From DAOUJH01 sp965116555 (GTDB lineage Bacteria; Chloroflexota; Dehalococcoidia; Lucifugimonadales; QGNO01), in NCBI GenBank assembly GCA_965116555.1, contig OZ220698.1:2108001-2172000 (forward strand): DNA of 64,000 nt, in the 5' to 3' direction. The notes beneath the pieces were generated by a model. That model saw nothing but the letters and a program-made list of their open reading frames with translations. It did not search any database and was not told the DNA's origin. Positions 1 to 8,050 of this stretch are shown one piece after another (within the stretch, counting starts at the first letter, position 1; the number at the start of each line of letters is the position of its first letter). A program made the position numbers and the translations under genes.

Positions 1-61
1 AGATGCTTCCCAACAGATAGGCTCCCGGTAGAATCAAAGCATACTCAGCGTACTCAATCAC
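1..61 (-). CDS. plsY: PlsY, glycerol-3-phosphate acyltransferase (first 20 codons only)
   Basis: Only the beginning of the gene lies in the window. Reading starts at a GTG (61-59) whose last bases are part of the TGA stop of der, a 4-base GTGA overlap that suggests translational coupling. An AGGA ribosome site sits just upstream inside der. The visible peptide has a hydrophobic stretch with the motif GAYLLGSI, which matches the first membrane helix of PlsY, the inner-membrane enzyme that moves an acyl group from acyl-phosphate to glycerol-3-phosphate in phospholipid synthesis. The der-plsY order is common in bacteria. With so few residues the identity rests on this motif and the neighbour. 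Confidence 0.7.
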   Translation of the reverse strand, partial: MIEYAEYALILPGAYLLGSI

Positions 62-1380
62 TTCTTCCTGCCGTTTTTGAATTCCAGTTTCAAATGCGAC
101 CAGCGAAATCCTAAAGTTTCTCGCAAGCGGTTTTCAAGGTATCTTTGATAGGAGAAGTGCATTAGGTCGGGATGGTTGACGTAGAAGGCGAAAGTTGGTG
201 GATTGACACCCTCCTGGGCCACTCTGTTCAATCTCAGGTAACGCTTTCCCTTGTGCGGCGGCAGATGGCGTGACATTGCCGATACAACTTCACTGGTAAG
301 CTGGTCTTGCGGCACCTCTTTATTCAAGTCGTTGAATACCATCAATGCCGCATCCAACGCCTCATCTATGCCGCTCTCTTGCACGGCGGAAACAAACCTG
401 ATAGGAGCGTACGGGATGAACCTGAACTTGTCCCGTATCAACGCAACGCAAGCTGCCTCGTTCAGTCCCAGTTCATCCGCCAGATCCCACTTGTTTACAA
501 GCACCACTACTCCCTTGAATGCGTTGGCTATTTGCCCCAAGATGTGGGCGTCTTGAGCGGTTGCCAGTTCGGAGGCATCTAGCACTAGAAACACAACGTC
601 TGCCCTGTCTATGGAACGGACGGAGCGTAAAACACTGAACTTCTCTATGCCGGGGACAACTTTACCTCGCCGCCGTATTCCAGCTGTATCTATGATAAGA
701 AACCGCTGCTCTTTGTAATGCAGAGAGGTGTCTATTGCATCGCGAGTGGTTCCGGGCACGTCGCTGACTATAGCTCGCTCCTCACCCAAAATGGCGTTGA
801 GCAACGAGGACTTGCCCACGTTGACCCGGCCCACTATGGCCAGTGAAAGAGTTTCGGCCTCGTCTGATTGCTCATAGTCGGCGTAGGGAAACCGTTCTAC
901 CACCGCGTCCATCAGGGCATCTATGCCAGTGTTGTGGTAGGCGCTTATTGCAATTGGGTCCCCCAAGCTCAGCTCATAGAACTCCGCGGCGCCCTGCGAC
1001 AGCTTGGGGTTGTCCACTTTGTTGATCGCCAAGAAGACAGGCTTCTCCCACCTCCGCAGACGACCCCCTATTTCCAAATCCAACGGGGTTACGCCGTCCA
1101 GTACGTCGGTGAGGAAGACGATTGCATCGGCCGACTCTATTGCTGCTTCTACCTGCTCCTCGATCTCTTCTGATAGGGGAGCGGTAGTGCCGTGTTCCAA
1201 GCCGCCCGTGTCAACTATGATGAAATGGCGCCCTTCCCATATGGCGTCCAGGGAGATTCGGTCCCTGGTAGTGCCCGGCTCTTCGGCGATTACAGCGGCC
1301 CGGCGCCCTACGAGACGGTTGAATAGAGTGGACTTTCCCACGTTGGGACGTCCCACTATGGCGACTACAGGTTTGCTCAT
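58..1380 (-). CDS. der: GTPase Der (EngA), ribosome assembly
   Basis: Der is a double GTPase needed for maturation of the 50S ribosomal subunit. Two complete G domains are visible. The first begins with the P-loop GRPNVGKS near residue 10 and continues with PGTTRD, DTGG and NKVD. The second begins near residue 180 with GRVNVGKSS and continues with PGTTRD, DTAG and NKWD. A basic KH-like C-terminal domain follows. The length (440 residues) fits the family. The ATG at 1380 is preferred over the GTG directly before it. The gene lies 21 bases after argF and overlaps plsY by 4 bases, so the three are probably one operon. Confidence 0.97.
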   Translation of the reverse strand: MSKPVVAIVGRPNVGKSTLFNRLVGRRAAVIAEEPGTTRDRISLDAIWEGRHFIIVDTGGLEHGTTAPLSEEIEEQVEAAIESADAIVFLTDVLDGVTPLDLEIGGRLRRWEKPVFLAINKVDNPKLSQGAAEFYELSLGDPIAISAYHNTGIDALMDAVVERFPYADYEQSDEAETLSLAIVGRVNVGKSSLLNAILGEERAIVSDVPGTTRDAIDTSLHYKEQRFLIIDTAGIRRRGKVVPGIEKFSVLRSVRSIDRADVVFLVLDASELATAQDAHILGQIANAFKGVVVLVNKWDLADELGLNEAACVALIRDKFRFIPYAPIRFVSAVQESGIDEALDAALMVFNDLNKEVPQDQLTSEVVSAMSRHLPPHKGKRYLRLNRVAQEGVNPPTFAFYVNHPDLMHFSYQRYLENRLRETLGFRWSHLKLEFKNGRKK

Positions 1381-1401
1381 CACAAAGCCGGTAAGCCGAA
1401 C

Positions 1402-2325
1402 TTACCCACCCGTTCCTTCCAATATCTTTTCAAGCACCGCTTTTTGAGCGTGCAGCCGGTTTTCCGCTTGATTGAACACCACGGATGCGGGATGCTCCAG
1501 CATGCCGCTGCCAACCTCTTCTCCGTGGTGAGCCGGTAGTGGGTGCATGAAGATTGCTCCCGGCTTGGCAAGCTCCATCAAGCTGGGGTTTACCTGATAG
1601 CTTTTGAAGATCTCCAGCCTCTCCTTTGTTTCGTCTTCCTGTCCCATGCTGACCCAGACATCCGTGTATACGACGTCTGCTCCGGCCACCGCTTCTTCAG
1701 GCGCGCCGACCTGCACGACCTCGGCTCCACCGTCCTTTGCCCGCCGGCCGGCCATCCGCAGCAAGGTTTCGGGAATCTCGTATCCCTCAGGAGAGGCGAC
1801 GGTGCAACCGGCGCCCATGGATGCAGCCGCCAGCGCCAGGCTGGCGGCAACGTTGTTACCGTCTCCAACGAAAGCTATGGATACGCCGTCGGTCTTGCCC
1901 AGGCTTTCCTGGATGGTGAATATGTCTCCCAGCGCTTGGCAGGGATGTTCTACGTCTGATAGGGCATTGATCACAGGGACGGAAGCATGCTTGGCCAGTT
2001 CTTCCAGCGTTTGATGCTGGTAGACGCGCGCTACAATGGCGTCTACGTACCTGGAAAGCACCTGAGCCACGTCTGAAATAGCTTCGCGGCCTCCCAGCCC
2101 CACTTCGTCCTTGCCAAGGTACACGGGGTGCCCCCCCAACTGCTTGATTCCTACGTCGAAGCTGACCCTGGTACGCAACGACGGCTTCTCAAAGAGCATG
2201 GCCACGCTTTTGTCCTGTAACGCCGTGCTTTTCTCGCCCTCTTTGAGGAGCGAGGCGCGTCCAACGACCTGTCTAATCTCTTCCGACGAGAGGTCCGCTA
2301 TGGATAGTAGGTCTCGTTTGGCCAA
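1402..2325 (-). CDS. argF: Ornithine carbamoyltransferase
   Basis: This enzyme makes citrulline from ornithine and carbamoyl phosphate in arginine synthesis. The carbamoyl-phosphate loop is SLRTR (near residue 49) in place of the more usual STRTR, a known variant, and the HPCQALGD and VWVSMGQ motifs are present. The C-terminal loop, normally HCLP, reads HPLP (residues 261-264), so the usual cysteine is a proline. The frame is open to a TTG at 2346, but a GGAGG at 2336-2332 lies six bases before a TTG at 2325, and a TATACT box on the minus strand at 2353-2348 would put the transcript start too late for the upstream codon. The start is therefore set at 2325, giving 307 residues. Der follows directly downstream. 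Confidence 0.93.
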   Translation of the reverse strand: MAKRDLLSIADLSSEEIRQVVGRASLLKEGEKSTALQDKSVAMLFEKPSLRTRVSFDVGIKQLGGHPVYLGKDEVGLGGREAISDVAQVLSRYVDAIVARVYQHQTLEELAKHASVPVINALSDVEHPCQALGDIFTIQESLGKTDGVSIAFVGDGNNVAASLALAAASMGAGCTVASPEGYEIPETLLRMAGRRAKDGGAEVVQVGAPEEAVAGADVVYTDVWVSMGQEDETKERLEIFKSYQVNPSLMELAKPGAIFMHPLPAHHGEEVGSGMLEHPASVVFNQAENRLHAQKAVLEKILEGTGG

Positions 2326-2420
2326 AGCCAGCCTCCAAATTGCCAACAGTATAACGGGAGTAGAGTGTGGTTAATAGGGTACCATGCTCACAATCGGCAC
2401 GGTTAGTCAGGGAGGGGTTG

Positions 2421-3560
2421 CTAAATGAGTCCGGCTCGCTGGAAAGCCTTGCCCTCGGTAGCTATGGCAGGGGCTACTACCATTTCGGCTTGCTGCAACT
2501 CGCGGATGCTAAGAGCGCCACACATACCCATGCAGACCCGCAGCGCACCGACCAAGTTTTGCGTGCCGTCCGTACGGCTTGAGGGCCCAAAGAGCAACTG
2601 GTCCAAGGTCCCTTTGGTGCCGGTCTTTATTCTGGTGCCCCTGGGTAGAGCCGGGTGAGGCGTGGCCATGCCCCAGTTGAATCCTTTGCCGGGAGCTTCT
2701 TCCGTCTGAGCAAAGGGAGTGCCTATCATCACTGCATCGGCGCCTGCTACTATAGATTTACAGAGGTCTCCGCCGGTGCGAATGCCGCCGTCGGTGATTA
2801 CTGATACGTATCGACCTGTGCGTCGGTAGTACTCGTCCCTGGCAGCGGCGCAGTCCATGGTGGCGGTAACCTGAGGGACGCCGACGCCGGTCACATCTCG
2901 CGTAGTGCATGCCGCGCCGGGCCCTACGCCAACCAGTATGGCCGCTACTCCGGTTTCCATCAGCTCTAAGCTGGCGCTATAGGTAACGCAGTTGCCCACC
3001 ACTACCGGCGCATTGATCTGGTCGACGAGTTCGGAGAAGACCAGTCCGTGATAGCTCTTGGATAGGTGCCGTGCCGTGGTCACCGTCGACTGCACCACCA
3101 GGATGTCCGCCCCGGCCTCTACGGCCACCGGACCCATTCGCTTGGTGTTTTGTGGGGTAAATGAAACGGCGCAGGTTGCCCCTGCGCCTTTGATTTGCTC
3201 GACTCGTTTTGCTACCAAGTCTTCTTTCATGGGCTCTTGGTACAGCGTTTGCAGTACCTCCGTAACCGTTTCCGCAGGCACTGATGTGATTTCGTCTATC
3301 TTGCTTGCAGCGTCTTCGTAGCGGGAATACAGCCCCTCCATGTTCAATACACCAAGGCCGCCCATGCCGCTCAACTTGACCGCGAAGTCCGGCGAGACTA
3401 CAGCATCCATGGCAGATGCAATGATGGGAAGGGAGAAACGCAACTGGCCGATCTCCATGTCCAAGTTTGCTTGCTCGGGGTTTACAGTAACGTCGCCGGG
3501 TACTATGGCGACATCTTCAAAGCCGTAGGCATGCCGGACTTCTTTCAACGTTCCGATCAT
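2421..3560 (-). CDS. guaB3: GuaB3-type IMP dehydrogenase-related protein
   Basis: This is a TIM-barrel protein of the IMP dehydrogenase/GMP reductase family. The active-site loop GPGAACTTRDVTG has the cysteine that attacks IMP C2, and the phosphate-binding stretch ITDGGIRTGGD with AVMIGTPFA is intact. No CBS pair is inserted, and the length (379 residues) matches the GuaB3 group, which is annotated as IMP dehydrogenase-related and whose exact substrate is less certain than that of GuaB. The frame extends 13 codons further to a GTG at 3599, but an AAGGAG there abuts that codon with no spacing, and homologues begin near the ATG at 3560. It is the first of four co-directional genes on this strand. 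Confidence 0.88.
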   Translation of the reverse strand: MIGTLKEVRHAYGFEDVAIVPGDVTVNPEQANLDMEIGQLRFSLPIIASAMDAVVSPDFAVKLSGMGGLGVLNMEGLYSRYEDAASKIDEITSVPAETVTEVLQTLYQEPMKEDLVAKRVEQIKGAGATCAVSFTPQNTKRMGPVAVEAGADILVVQSTVTTARHLSKSYHGLVFSELVDQINAPVVVGNCVTYSASLELMETGVAAILVGVGPGAACTTRDVTGVGVPQVTATMDCAAARDEYYRRTGRYVSVITDGGIRTGGDLCKSIVAGADAVMIGTPFAQTEEAPGKGFNWGMATPHPALPRGTRIKTGTKGTLDQLLFGPSSRTDGTQNLVGALRVCMGMCGALSIRELQQAEMVVAPAIATEGKAFQRAGLI

Positions 3561-3902
3561 TTTGCACACTCTACCAGTAAATTTGGCGGAGTATAGCACC
3601 TCCTTCTAGTCCTCTCAATGCTTTTTATGGGTAGTTCTTTTACGTAATTTAGACATGCCATTCAAGTGGAGGCAAGCGGAGGGAACGTGGCAGGTTTGTG
3701 CAATGGCCGATTGCAAATTTTGATAACTTGGCCGCAATGAATTGAAAGGAACAATGGAGCATCAGGTTTCCTTGACTGGTCAAGCGACAGGTTGTTAGCA
3801 TGGCGTCGCCATCTACCGTTTGGAGATGAGCAGAGATGTTTAAGAACGAATCGCCGCTGGGATCCCTAGAGACCGAGACGGCTGGAGCGACAATGCTAAG
3901 TT
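3561..3902. other. Intergenic region between divergent genes
   Basis: This gap separates the GuaB3-like gene from the P1-family peptidase, which are transcribed away from each other, so promoters for both should lie here. I could not pick clear promoter hexamers. An in-frame upstream ATG at 3836 with a GGAG 11 bases before it could give the peptidase a 35-residue extension. I looked for T-box and riboswitch signatures and found none. No other coding signal is visible. Confidence 0.4.
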
Positions 3903-3940
3903 GCAAAGCGCCTTCCCGGTTCTCAGGGAAGGCGTTTTGC
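3903..3940 (+). promoter_or_regulatory. 15-bp hairpin ending at the start codon of the P1-family peptidase
   Basis: The arms are 3903-3917 and 3926-3940, with an 8-base loop. Nine GC-rich inner pairs (CGCCTTCCC with GGGAAGGCG), one G-T pair and five outer pairs make a nearly perfect stem. The 3' arm ends on the base before the ATG at 3941 and contains the only ribosome-site-like sequence, GGGAAGG. If it forms in RNA it would hide that site. It could also act as a weak terminator, because TTTT follows the inner stem. The structure is seen in the sequence; the regulatory role is inferred. Confidence 0.5.
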
Positions 3941-4942
3941 ATGAACAAGAGATTAGGGTCTATAACGGATATACCGGGGATCAGGGTTGGACACGCAACC
4001 GACCTTGAACACGCCACGGGCTGCACAGTGGTGCTTTGTCCCCAAGGTACCGTCGGTGGAGTTGATGTCAGAGGCTCCGCTCCGGGCACGAGGGAGACGG
4101 ATCTGTTGAGGCCGGGCAACCTGGTCAACGAGGTCCACGCGATTCTCCTTAGTGGAGGCAGCGCCTACGGTTTGGACGCCGCTTCCGGGGTCATGCGTTA
4201 TCTGGAAGAGAGCGGCACAGGCTACGAAATTGGTCAAGTGGTAGTCCCTATCGTTCCCGGCGCCATCATCTTCGATCTGGGTTTGGGCAGCTCCAGCGTA
4301 AGGCCCACAGCGGACGACGGCTATACCGCTTGTCAGAGCGCTGTTTCCGACGAAGTGGAGGAGGGCACCGTGGGAGCAGGCACGGGAGCTACCGTGGCCA
4401 AGGCACGGGGACTGAGTTATGCCGTCAAGGGTGGGCTGGGTACTTGCAGCCGTGACCTGGGCGATGGTCTTTTAGTATCCGCAATTGCGGTAGTCAACGC
4501 TTGGGGCGACGTTGTAGACCCGGAGTCGTGCCGCGTCATTGCCGCTCCCAGGACTGAAGACAACGACGGTTACCATAACACCATTGAGCTAATGGTCAGC
4601 CCTCCTTCCGAACGGCCCCAAGGAGCGCAAGCGACTGCCGAGGGGAACACTACCATAGGTGTCCTGGCCACCAATGCTTCTCTCAACAAAGAGCAGGCTA
4701 ATAAGCTGGCGGAACGCGGCCAGGATGGCGTGGCGCTTGCAGTGAGGCCGTCTCATACCATGGTTGACGGCGATACCGTGTTCGCACTGGCTACGGGTGC
4801 TTGGCCTGGTCGGGTGGATCGTATGCAGTTAACAAGGCTGGGCGCAGTAGCCGCTTTTGTAATGGCGCAGGCGATAGTCCGGGGGGTTACGCAGGCCAGT
4901 GGGTTGGCTGGAGTACCTTCCGTAAGGGAGCTTGAGCGTTGA
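3941..4942 (+). CDS. P1 family peptidase (DmpA/S58-like, N-terminal nucleophile)
   Basis: The protein belongs to the S58 family of self-cleaving aminopeptidases and amidases. It begins with ITDIPGIRVGHATD, the typical start of the family, and has the conserved LLSGGSAYGLDAA block and GTVGAGTGAT. By analogy with DmpA and BapA, chain cleavage would occur in the GNTTIGVLATN segment, making the threonine after Asn the nucleophile. The product is 333 residues, normal for the family. The frame is open to an ATG at 3836, which would add 35 residues unlike homologues. The substrate cannot be read from the sequence; family members release N-terminal D- or beta-amino acids. panB follows 54 bases later. 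Confidence 0.87.
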   Translation: MNKRLGSITDIPGIRVGHATDLEHATGCTVVLCPQGTVGGVDVRGSAPGTRETDLLRPGNLVNEVHAILLSGGSAYGLDAASGVMRYLEESGTGYEIGQVVVPIVPGAIIFDLGLGSSSVRPTADDGYTACQSAVSDEVEEGTVGAGTGATVAKARGLSYAVKGGLGTCSRDLGDGLLVSAIAVVNAWGDVVDPESCRVIAAPRTEDNDGYHNTIELMVSPPSERPQGAQATAEGNTTIGVLATNASLNKEQANKLAERGQDGVALAVRPSHTMVDGDTVFALATGAWPGRVDRMQLTRLGAVAAFVMAQAIVRGVTQASGLAGVPSVRELER

Positions 4943-4996
4943 TGGATGGGTTGCAATGGATACGGTTTCTAGGTCTCCGGTTGAAGGAGGGCAGCA

Positions 4997-5827
4997 ATGC
5001 GGACTAGAGTACGTCTGTTCAAGGATATGAAGCAAAGGCGGGAGCGCATCACTGCTGTAACCGCCTACGATTATACCATGGCACACCTCGCCGATAAGGC
5101 TGGCATACCTCTGCTTCTGGTGGGGGACAGCTTGGGCAACGTGGTCTTGGGTTACAAGACCACGGTCCGTGTCACCATGGCCGAGATGCTCCACCACACA
5201 AAGGCCGTGGTCAGAGGGGTAAAGAACGCTCTGGTAGTAGCTGACATGCCGTTTATGTCATACCAGGTGAGCACGGAAGAGGCTCTGCGAAACGCCGGCA
5301 GGCTGGTACAGGAGGGCGGAGCCCATGCCGTCAAGCTGGAAGGCGGTACCCGTTCCGCGGAGACGGTTAGGCGAATTGTTGAAGCGGGCATTCCAGTTAT
5401 GGGACATATTGGCCTGACTCCTCAGTCTGAGCATGCTTTGGGAGGATTCAGAGTTCAGGGTAAGGACTTGGTCGGCGCACTTGCTCTGATTGATGACGCG
5501 GTGGCGCTGGAAGATGCCGGCGCTTTTGCTGTTGTTCTGGAAACCATTCCTTCAGAGCTGGCCCGCATCATTACTGATCGACTCACTATTCCGACGGTCG
5601 GGATAGGGGCGGGTCCCGACTGCGACGGTGAGATCCAGGTTATATATGAGATATTGGGACTCACGCCTCGCGCTCACAAGCATGCCGCGGTGTACGTCAA
5701 CCTCAGTGAAGCGATCACGCAAGCGCTTGCCGCTTATCGGCGAGAAGTGCAGGAGCACAGGTTCCCTACGGAGGACCAGAGCTTCCACATGGACGAAGCC
5801 ATACTGACAGACCTGCTTACAACCTAG
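4997..5827 (+). CDS. panB: 3-methyl-2-oxobutanoate hydroxymethyltransferase
   Basis: PanB carries out the first committed step of pantothenate synthesis, adding a hydroxymethyl group from methylenetetrahydrofolate to 2-oxoisovalerate. The sequence has the family hallmarks in order: TAYDYTMA, the metal-binding GDSLGNVVLG, ADMPF, AVKLEGG, MGHIGLTPQ and TVGIGAGPDCDGEIQV. The length of 276 residues is typical. A GGAGG lies seven bases before the ATG. panC follows after three bases and surE overlaps panC, so panB-panC-surE is one operon. Confidence 0.97.
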   Translation: MRTRVRLFKDMKQRRERITAVTAYDYTMAHLADKAGIPLLLVGDSLGNVVLGYKTTVRVTMAEMLHHTKAVVRGVKNALVVADMPFMSYQVSTEEALRNAGRLVQEGGAHAVKLEGGTRSAETVRRIVEAGIPVMGHIGLTPQSEHALGGFRVQGKDLVGALALIDDAVALEDAGAFAVVLETIPSELARIITDRLTIPTVGIGAGPDCDGEIQVIYEILGLTPRAHKHAAVYVNLSEAITQALAAYRREVQEHRFPTEDQSFHMDEAILTDLLTT

Positions 5828-5830
5828 TCG

Positions 5831-6679
5831 ATGGATGTAATCGGCACCGTACCCGCCATGATGAAGGCCCGAGACGGGCTGGAGCGTCCCCTTGGACTGG
5901 TGCCGACCATGGGATATCTGCACCAGGGTCACATGACGCTTGTAGAGCAGGCGAGGAACGAGAACAGAAGCGTGGTGGTGTCCATATTCGTCAACCCCAC
6001 ACAGTTCGGTCCTGGGGAGGATCTGGAGGGCTACCCCCGCGACTTTGAGCGGGACGTCGCCATGCTTACCGAACAAGGCGTGGACATCGTTTTCGCACCA
6101 GGTCCAGCCCAAGTGTATCCGTCCGGTTACTCGACTTACGTTGACGTGGGTGAAATCGGAGAGAAGCTGGAAGGCAAACATCGTCCCGGACATTTTAGAG
6201 GCGTCGTCACGATAGTGACCAAGCTGCTCACTATCGTACGACCTGACCGCACCTACATTGGACAGAAGGACGGCCAGCAGAGCCTCGTCATCGAGCGGCT
6301 CAACCGTGACCTCAACTTGGGAGCGGAAATCGTTGTAACGCCTACGGTGCGTGAGCCGGACGGCCTGGCAATGAGCAGCCGCAACGTCTACCTCACTCCC
6401 TGCCAGAGGGGTAACGCCGCGGTTTTGTATAAAGCCCTCTCCAGGGTCAGAGAGATGTGGCGGAAGGGAGAGACAGATGCCGGCGTGCTGCGCGGGGAGA
6501 TGGAACGCGTCATCAATGAGGGGTTTCCAGCCAAGCTTGAATACGTCAGCATCGCCGCACTGGACACTTTGGAGGAGGTGGAAAGGGTAACCGTTCCCGC
6601 CATGGCTTCGGTGGCTGCCTGGTTCGGCAAGGCCCGTCTCATAGATAACGTGGTTTTGAGGGAAGAGGGTATGCAGTGA
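5831..6679 (+). CDS. panC: Pantothenate synthetase
   Basis: PanC joins pantoate and beta-alanine with ATP to make pantothenate, the precursor of coenzyme A. It is a class I aminoacyl-tRNA-synthetase-like fold. The ATP site motif PTMGYLHQGH is at residues 25-34, the FVNPTQFGPGED stretch follows, and MSSRN is the KMSKS equivalent. The 282-residue length is normal. No strong ribosome site precedes the ATG, which lies three bases after the panB stop, so translation is probably coupled. The stop overlaps the GTG start of surE by four bases. Confidence 0.97.
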   Translation: MDVIGTVPAMMKARDGLERPLGLVPTMGYLHQGHMTLVEQARNENRSVVVSIFVNPTQFGPGEDLEGYPRDFERDVAMLTEQGVDIVFAPGPAQVYPSGYSTYVDVGEIGEKLEGKHRPGHFRGVVTIVTKLLTIVRPDRTYIGQKDGQQSLVIERLNRDLNLGAEIVVTPTVREPDGLAMSSRNVYLTPCQRGNAAVLYKALSRVREMWRKGETDAGVLRGEMERVINEGFPAKLEYVSIAALDTLEEVERVTVPAMASVAAWFGKARLIDNVVLREEGMQ

Positions 6680-7434
6680 AGATACTGCTCACCAACGACG
6701 ACGGCCTCAATGCCCCCGGTTTGCGAGCCGCAGCCTCTTCATTGCGGGAAGTGGCCAGGGTGGTAGTGTCTGCGCCCGACAGAGAGCAAAGCGGGACAGG
6801 TTCCTCGGTGACGCTAAACGGACCGGTGCGCGCGGCAAAGACACGCCCTATAGTCGCCGGTGTGACCACCTATTCTATAGAAGGCACTCCTGCCGACAGC
6901 GTCATACTGGCTTTGGAGCGTCTCGTCAGAGGGGTAGACATGGTGGTCGCTGGCATCAACAGCGGCGCCAACCTGGGTCAAGACATCTTGATATCCGGCA
7001 CGGTGGGGGCTGCTCTGCAAGGGTACGTCCGTGGTTTGCCTGCCATTGCCATATCCATAGCGTCTCTCCATCCCACGAGTTTCGATGCGGCGTCTTTGCT
7101 CTTACAGCGAATGGTGAGCGAGTTAGATCAGGGTGCGCTGCCCAGCCCGTCGTTGCTCAACGTCAATCTGCCTCCATTGCAGGATCACGAGATTAGCGGC
7201 ATTGACATCACCTGCCTAAGTGGCAGGGCATACACTGACCAAATACGGGCTGGGAACGACGGCAGGCGAAAATACTACTGGATCGCTCGCAGCAGGCTCG
7301 TCGGAGAGCCGGTGGAGGGAACCGATATATGGTCGGTGCGCAACAACCGCGTCTCGATAACTCCACTGCATACGGATCTGACAGCAAGCAACCTGCTGGA
7401 CAAACTCCAAGACTTGCCCTGGGAATTGAGCTAG
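6676..7434 (+). CDS. surE: 5'/3'-nucleotidase SurE
   Basis: SurE is a metal-dependent phosphatase that acts on nucleoside monophosphates and is linked to stress survival. The N-terminal LLTNDDG holds the metal-binding aspartates (residues 8 and 9). APDREQSGTGSSVTL, EGTPADSV and GINSGANLGQD supply the other metal and substrate ligands. The length is 252 residues, as usual. The GTG start overlaps the panC stop (GTGA). A tRNA gene lies 79 bases downstream. Confidence 0.95.
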   Translation: MKILLTNDDGLNAPGLRAAASSLREVARVVVSAPDREQSGTGSSVTLNGPVRAAKTRPIVAGVTTYSIEGTPADSVILALERLVRGVDMVVAGINSGANLGQDILISGTVGAALQGYVRGLPAIAISIASLHPTSFDAASLLLQRMVSELDQGALPSPSLLNVNLPPLQDHEISGIDITCLSGRAYTDQIRAGNDGRRKYYWIARSRLVGEPVEGTDIWSVRNNRVSITPLHTDLTASNLLDKLQDLPWELS

Positions 7435-7513
7435 GCTCCGGCATGGCTTGATGGCCGTCGGCTGGGCTGATCGCCTTCCAATTCCCTGGGATTAAGCGTA
7501 AGCTGTATCTTGT

Positions 7514-7589
7514 GGGGATATAGCTCAACTGGGAGAGCGCCGCGTTCGCATCGCGGAGGTTGGGGGTTCGAGTCCCCCTATCTCCACCA
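7514..7589 (+). tRNA. tRNA-Ala (anticodon CGC)
   Basis: The cloverleaf is complete. The acceptor stem GGGGATA pairs with TATCTCC (one G-T pair). The D arm GCTC/GAGC, the anticodon stem CCGCG/CGCGG with loop TTCGCAT, and the T arm GGGGG-TTCGAGT-CCCCC are all perfect. The anticodon CGC reads alanine GCG codons. The discriminator is A (7586) and CCA is encoded at 7587-7589. Confidence 0.96.
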
Positions 7590-7609
7590 CCGCTTACGGC
7601 ACCCCCACC

Positions 7610-7637
7610 TGTCATCCTGAGCGCAGCGAAGAATCTT
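7610..7637. repeat. Dispersed TCATCCTGAG...GAAGAATC repeat, single copy
   Basis: This short element reads GTCATCCTGAG, then GCGCAGC, then GAAGAATCTT. The same element recurs in both orientations between 17390 and 18235. It is a REP-like element found widely in bacterial genomes and is the source of spurious HSERSEES-type peptides. It lies 20 bases after the tRNA-Ala gene. No function can be read from it. Confidence 0.6.
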
Positions 7638-7843
7638 CCACCACAACAAACCAGGCCCTCTACTCGTAAACTCCGTCCATTGCCCGTCTCCTGACATCTC
7701 CCCCTTCCCCACACCCCCCCGCGCCTGCTACCCTCAACACATGGACTCACGGAGGAGCGCCCAACAACCCCTGCGGCATCGGCGTAGCTCCCCCATAGGG
7801 GGCCAAAACGACCGCCTCCATACCCTCAACTTTGCCCCAGAAT

Positions 7844-8023
7844 CTGATTCGTTTCTCACCTCCGCCAAAATTTGCTTCGCATTTAGCCTTGTACTTGACA
7901 TAACGTTGGAAACGAATTCCCCTTCTCAGGCACAACACGACTCCACCATCAAACGCCATTTCACGCCCAAAAACCCCCTTTTTCGACCAAAAAACGTCAC
8001 TTTCCGTCCACTTTTGTCCAGTG
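7844..8023 (+). repeat. About 180-bp dispersed intergenic repeat, copy 1
   Basis: This stretch matches the reverse complement of 17002-17188. Shared blocks in the same order are GATTCGTTTC, TTTAGCCTTG, an ACATAA(C/T)GTT block, a CCCCT(T)CTCAGGCACAA block, AAAAACCCCC runs and a TCCACTT(T/A)TGTC block. The element is AT/GC-skewed, with repeated C5 and T5 runs. An open frame crosses it in both copies but the encoded peptides have no domain character, so I do not call it a gene. The rest of the 7590-8050 gap shows only this element and the short repeat at 7610. Confidence 0.65.
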
Positions 8024-8050
8024 CTAGATTAGGATGTACGGAGTGAAAGC

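Noticed and set aside
3600..3940. T-box or metabolite riboswitch upstream of the P1-family peptidase
   Set aside because: No T-box GGTGGNACCGCG-like sequence or known riboswitch core was found; only the hairpin next to the ATG is supported.
7741..8046. 101-codon plus-strand frame
   Set aside because: It runs through the 180-bp repeat, its counterpart in the other copy is not conserved as protein, and no ribosome site is seen.
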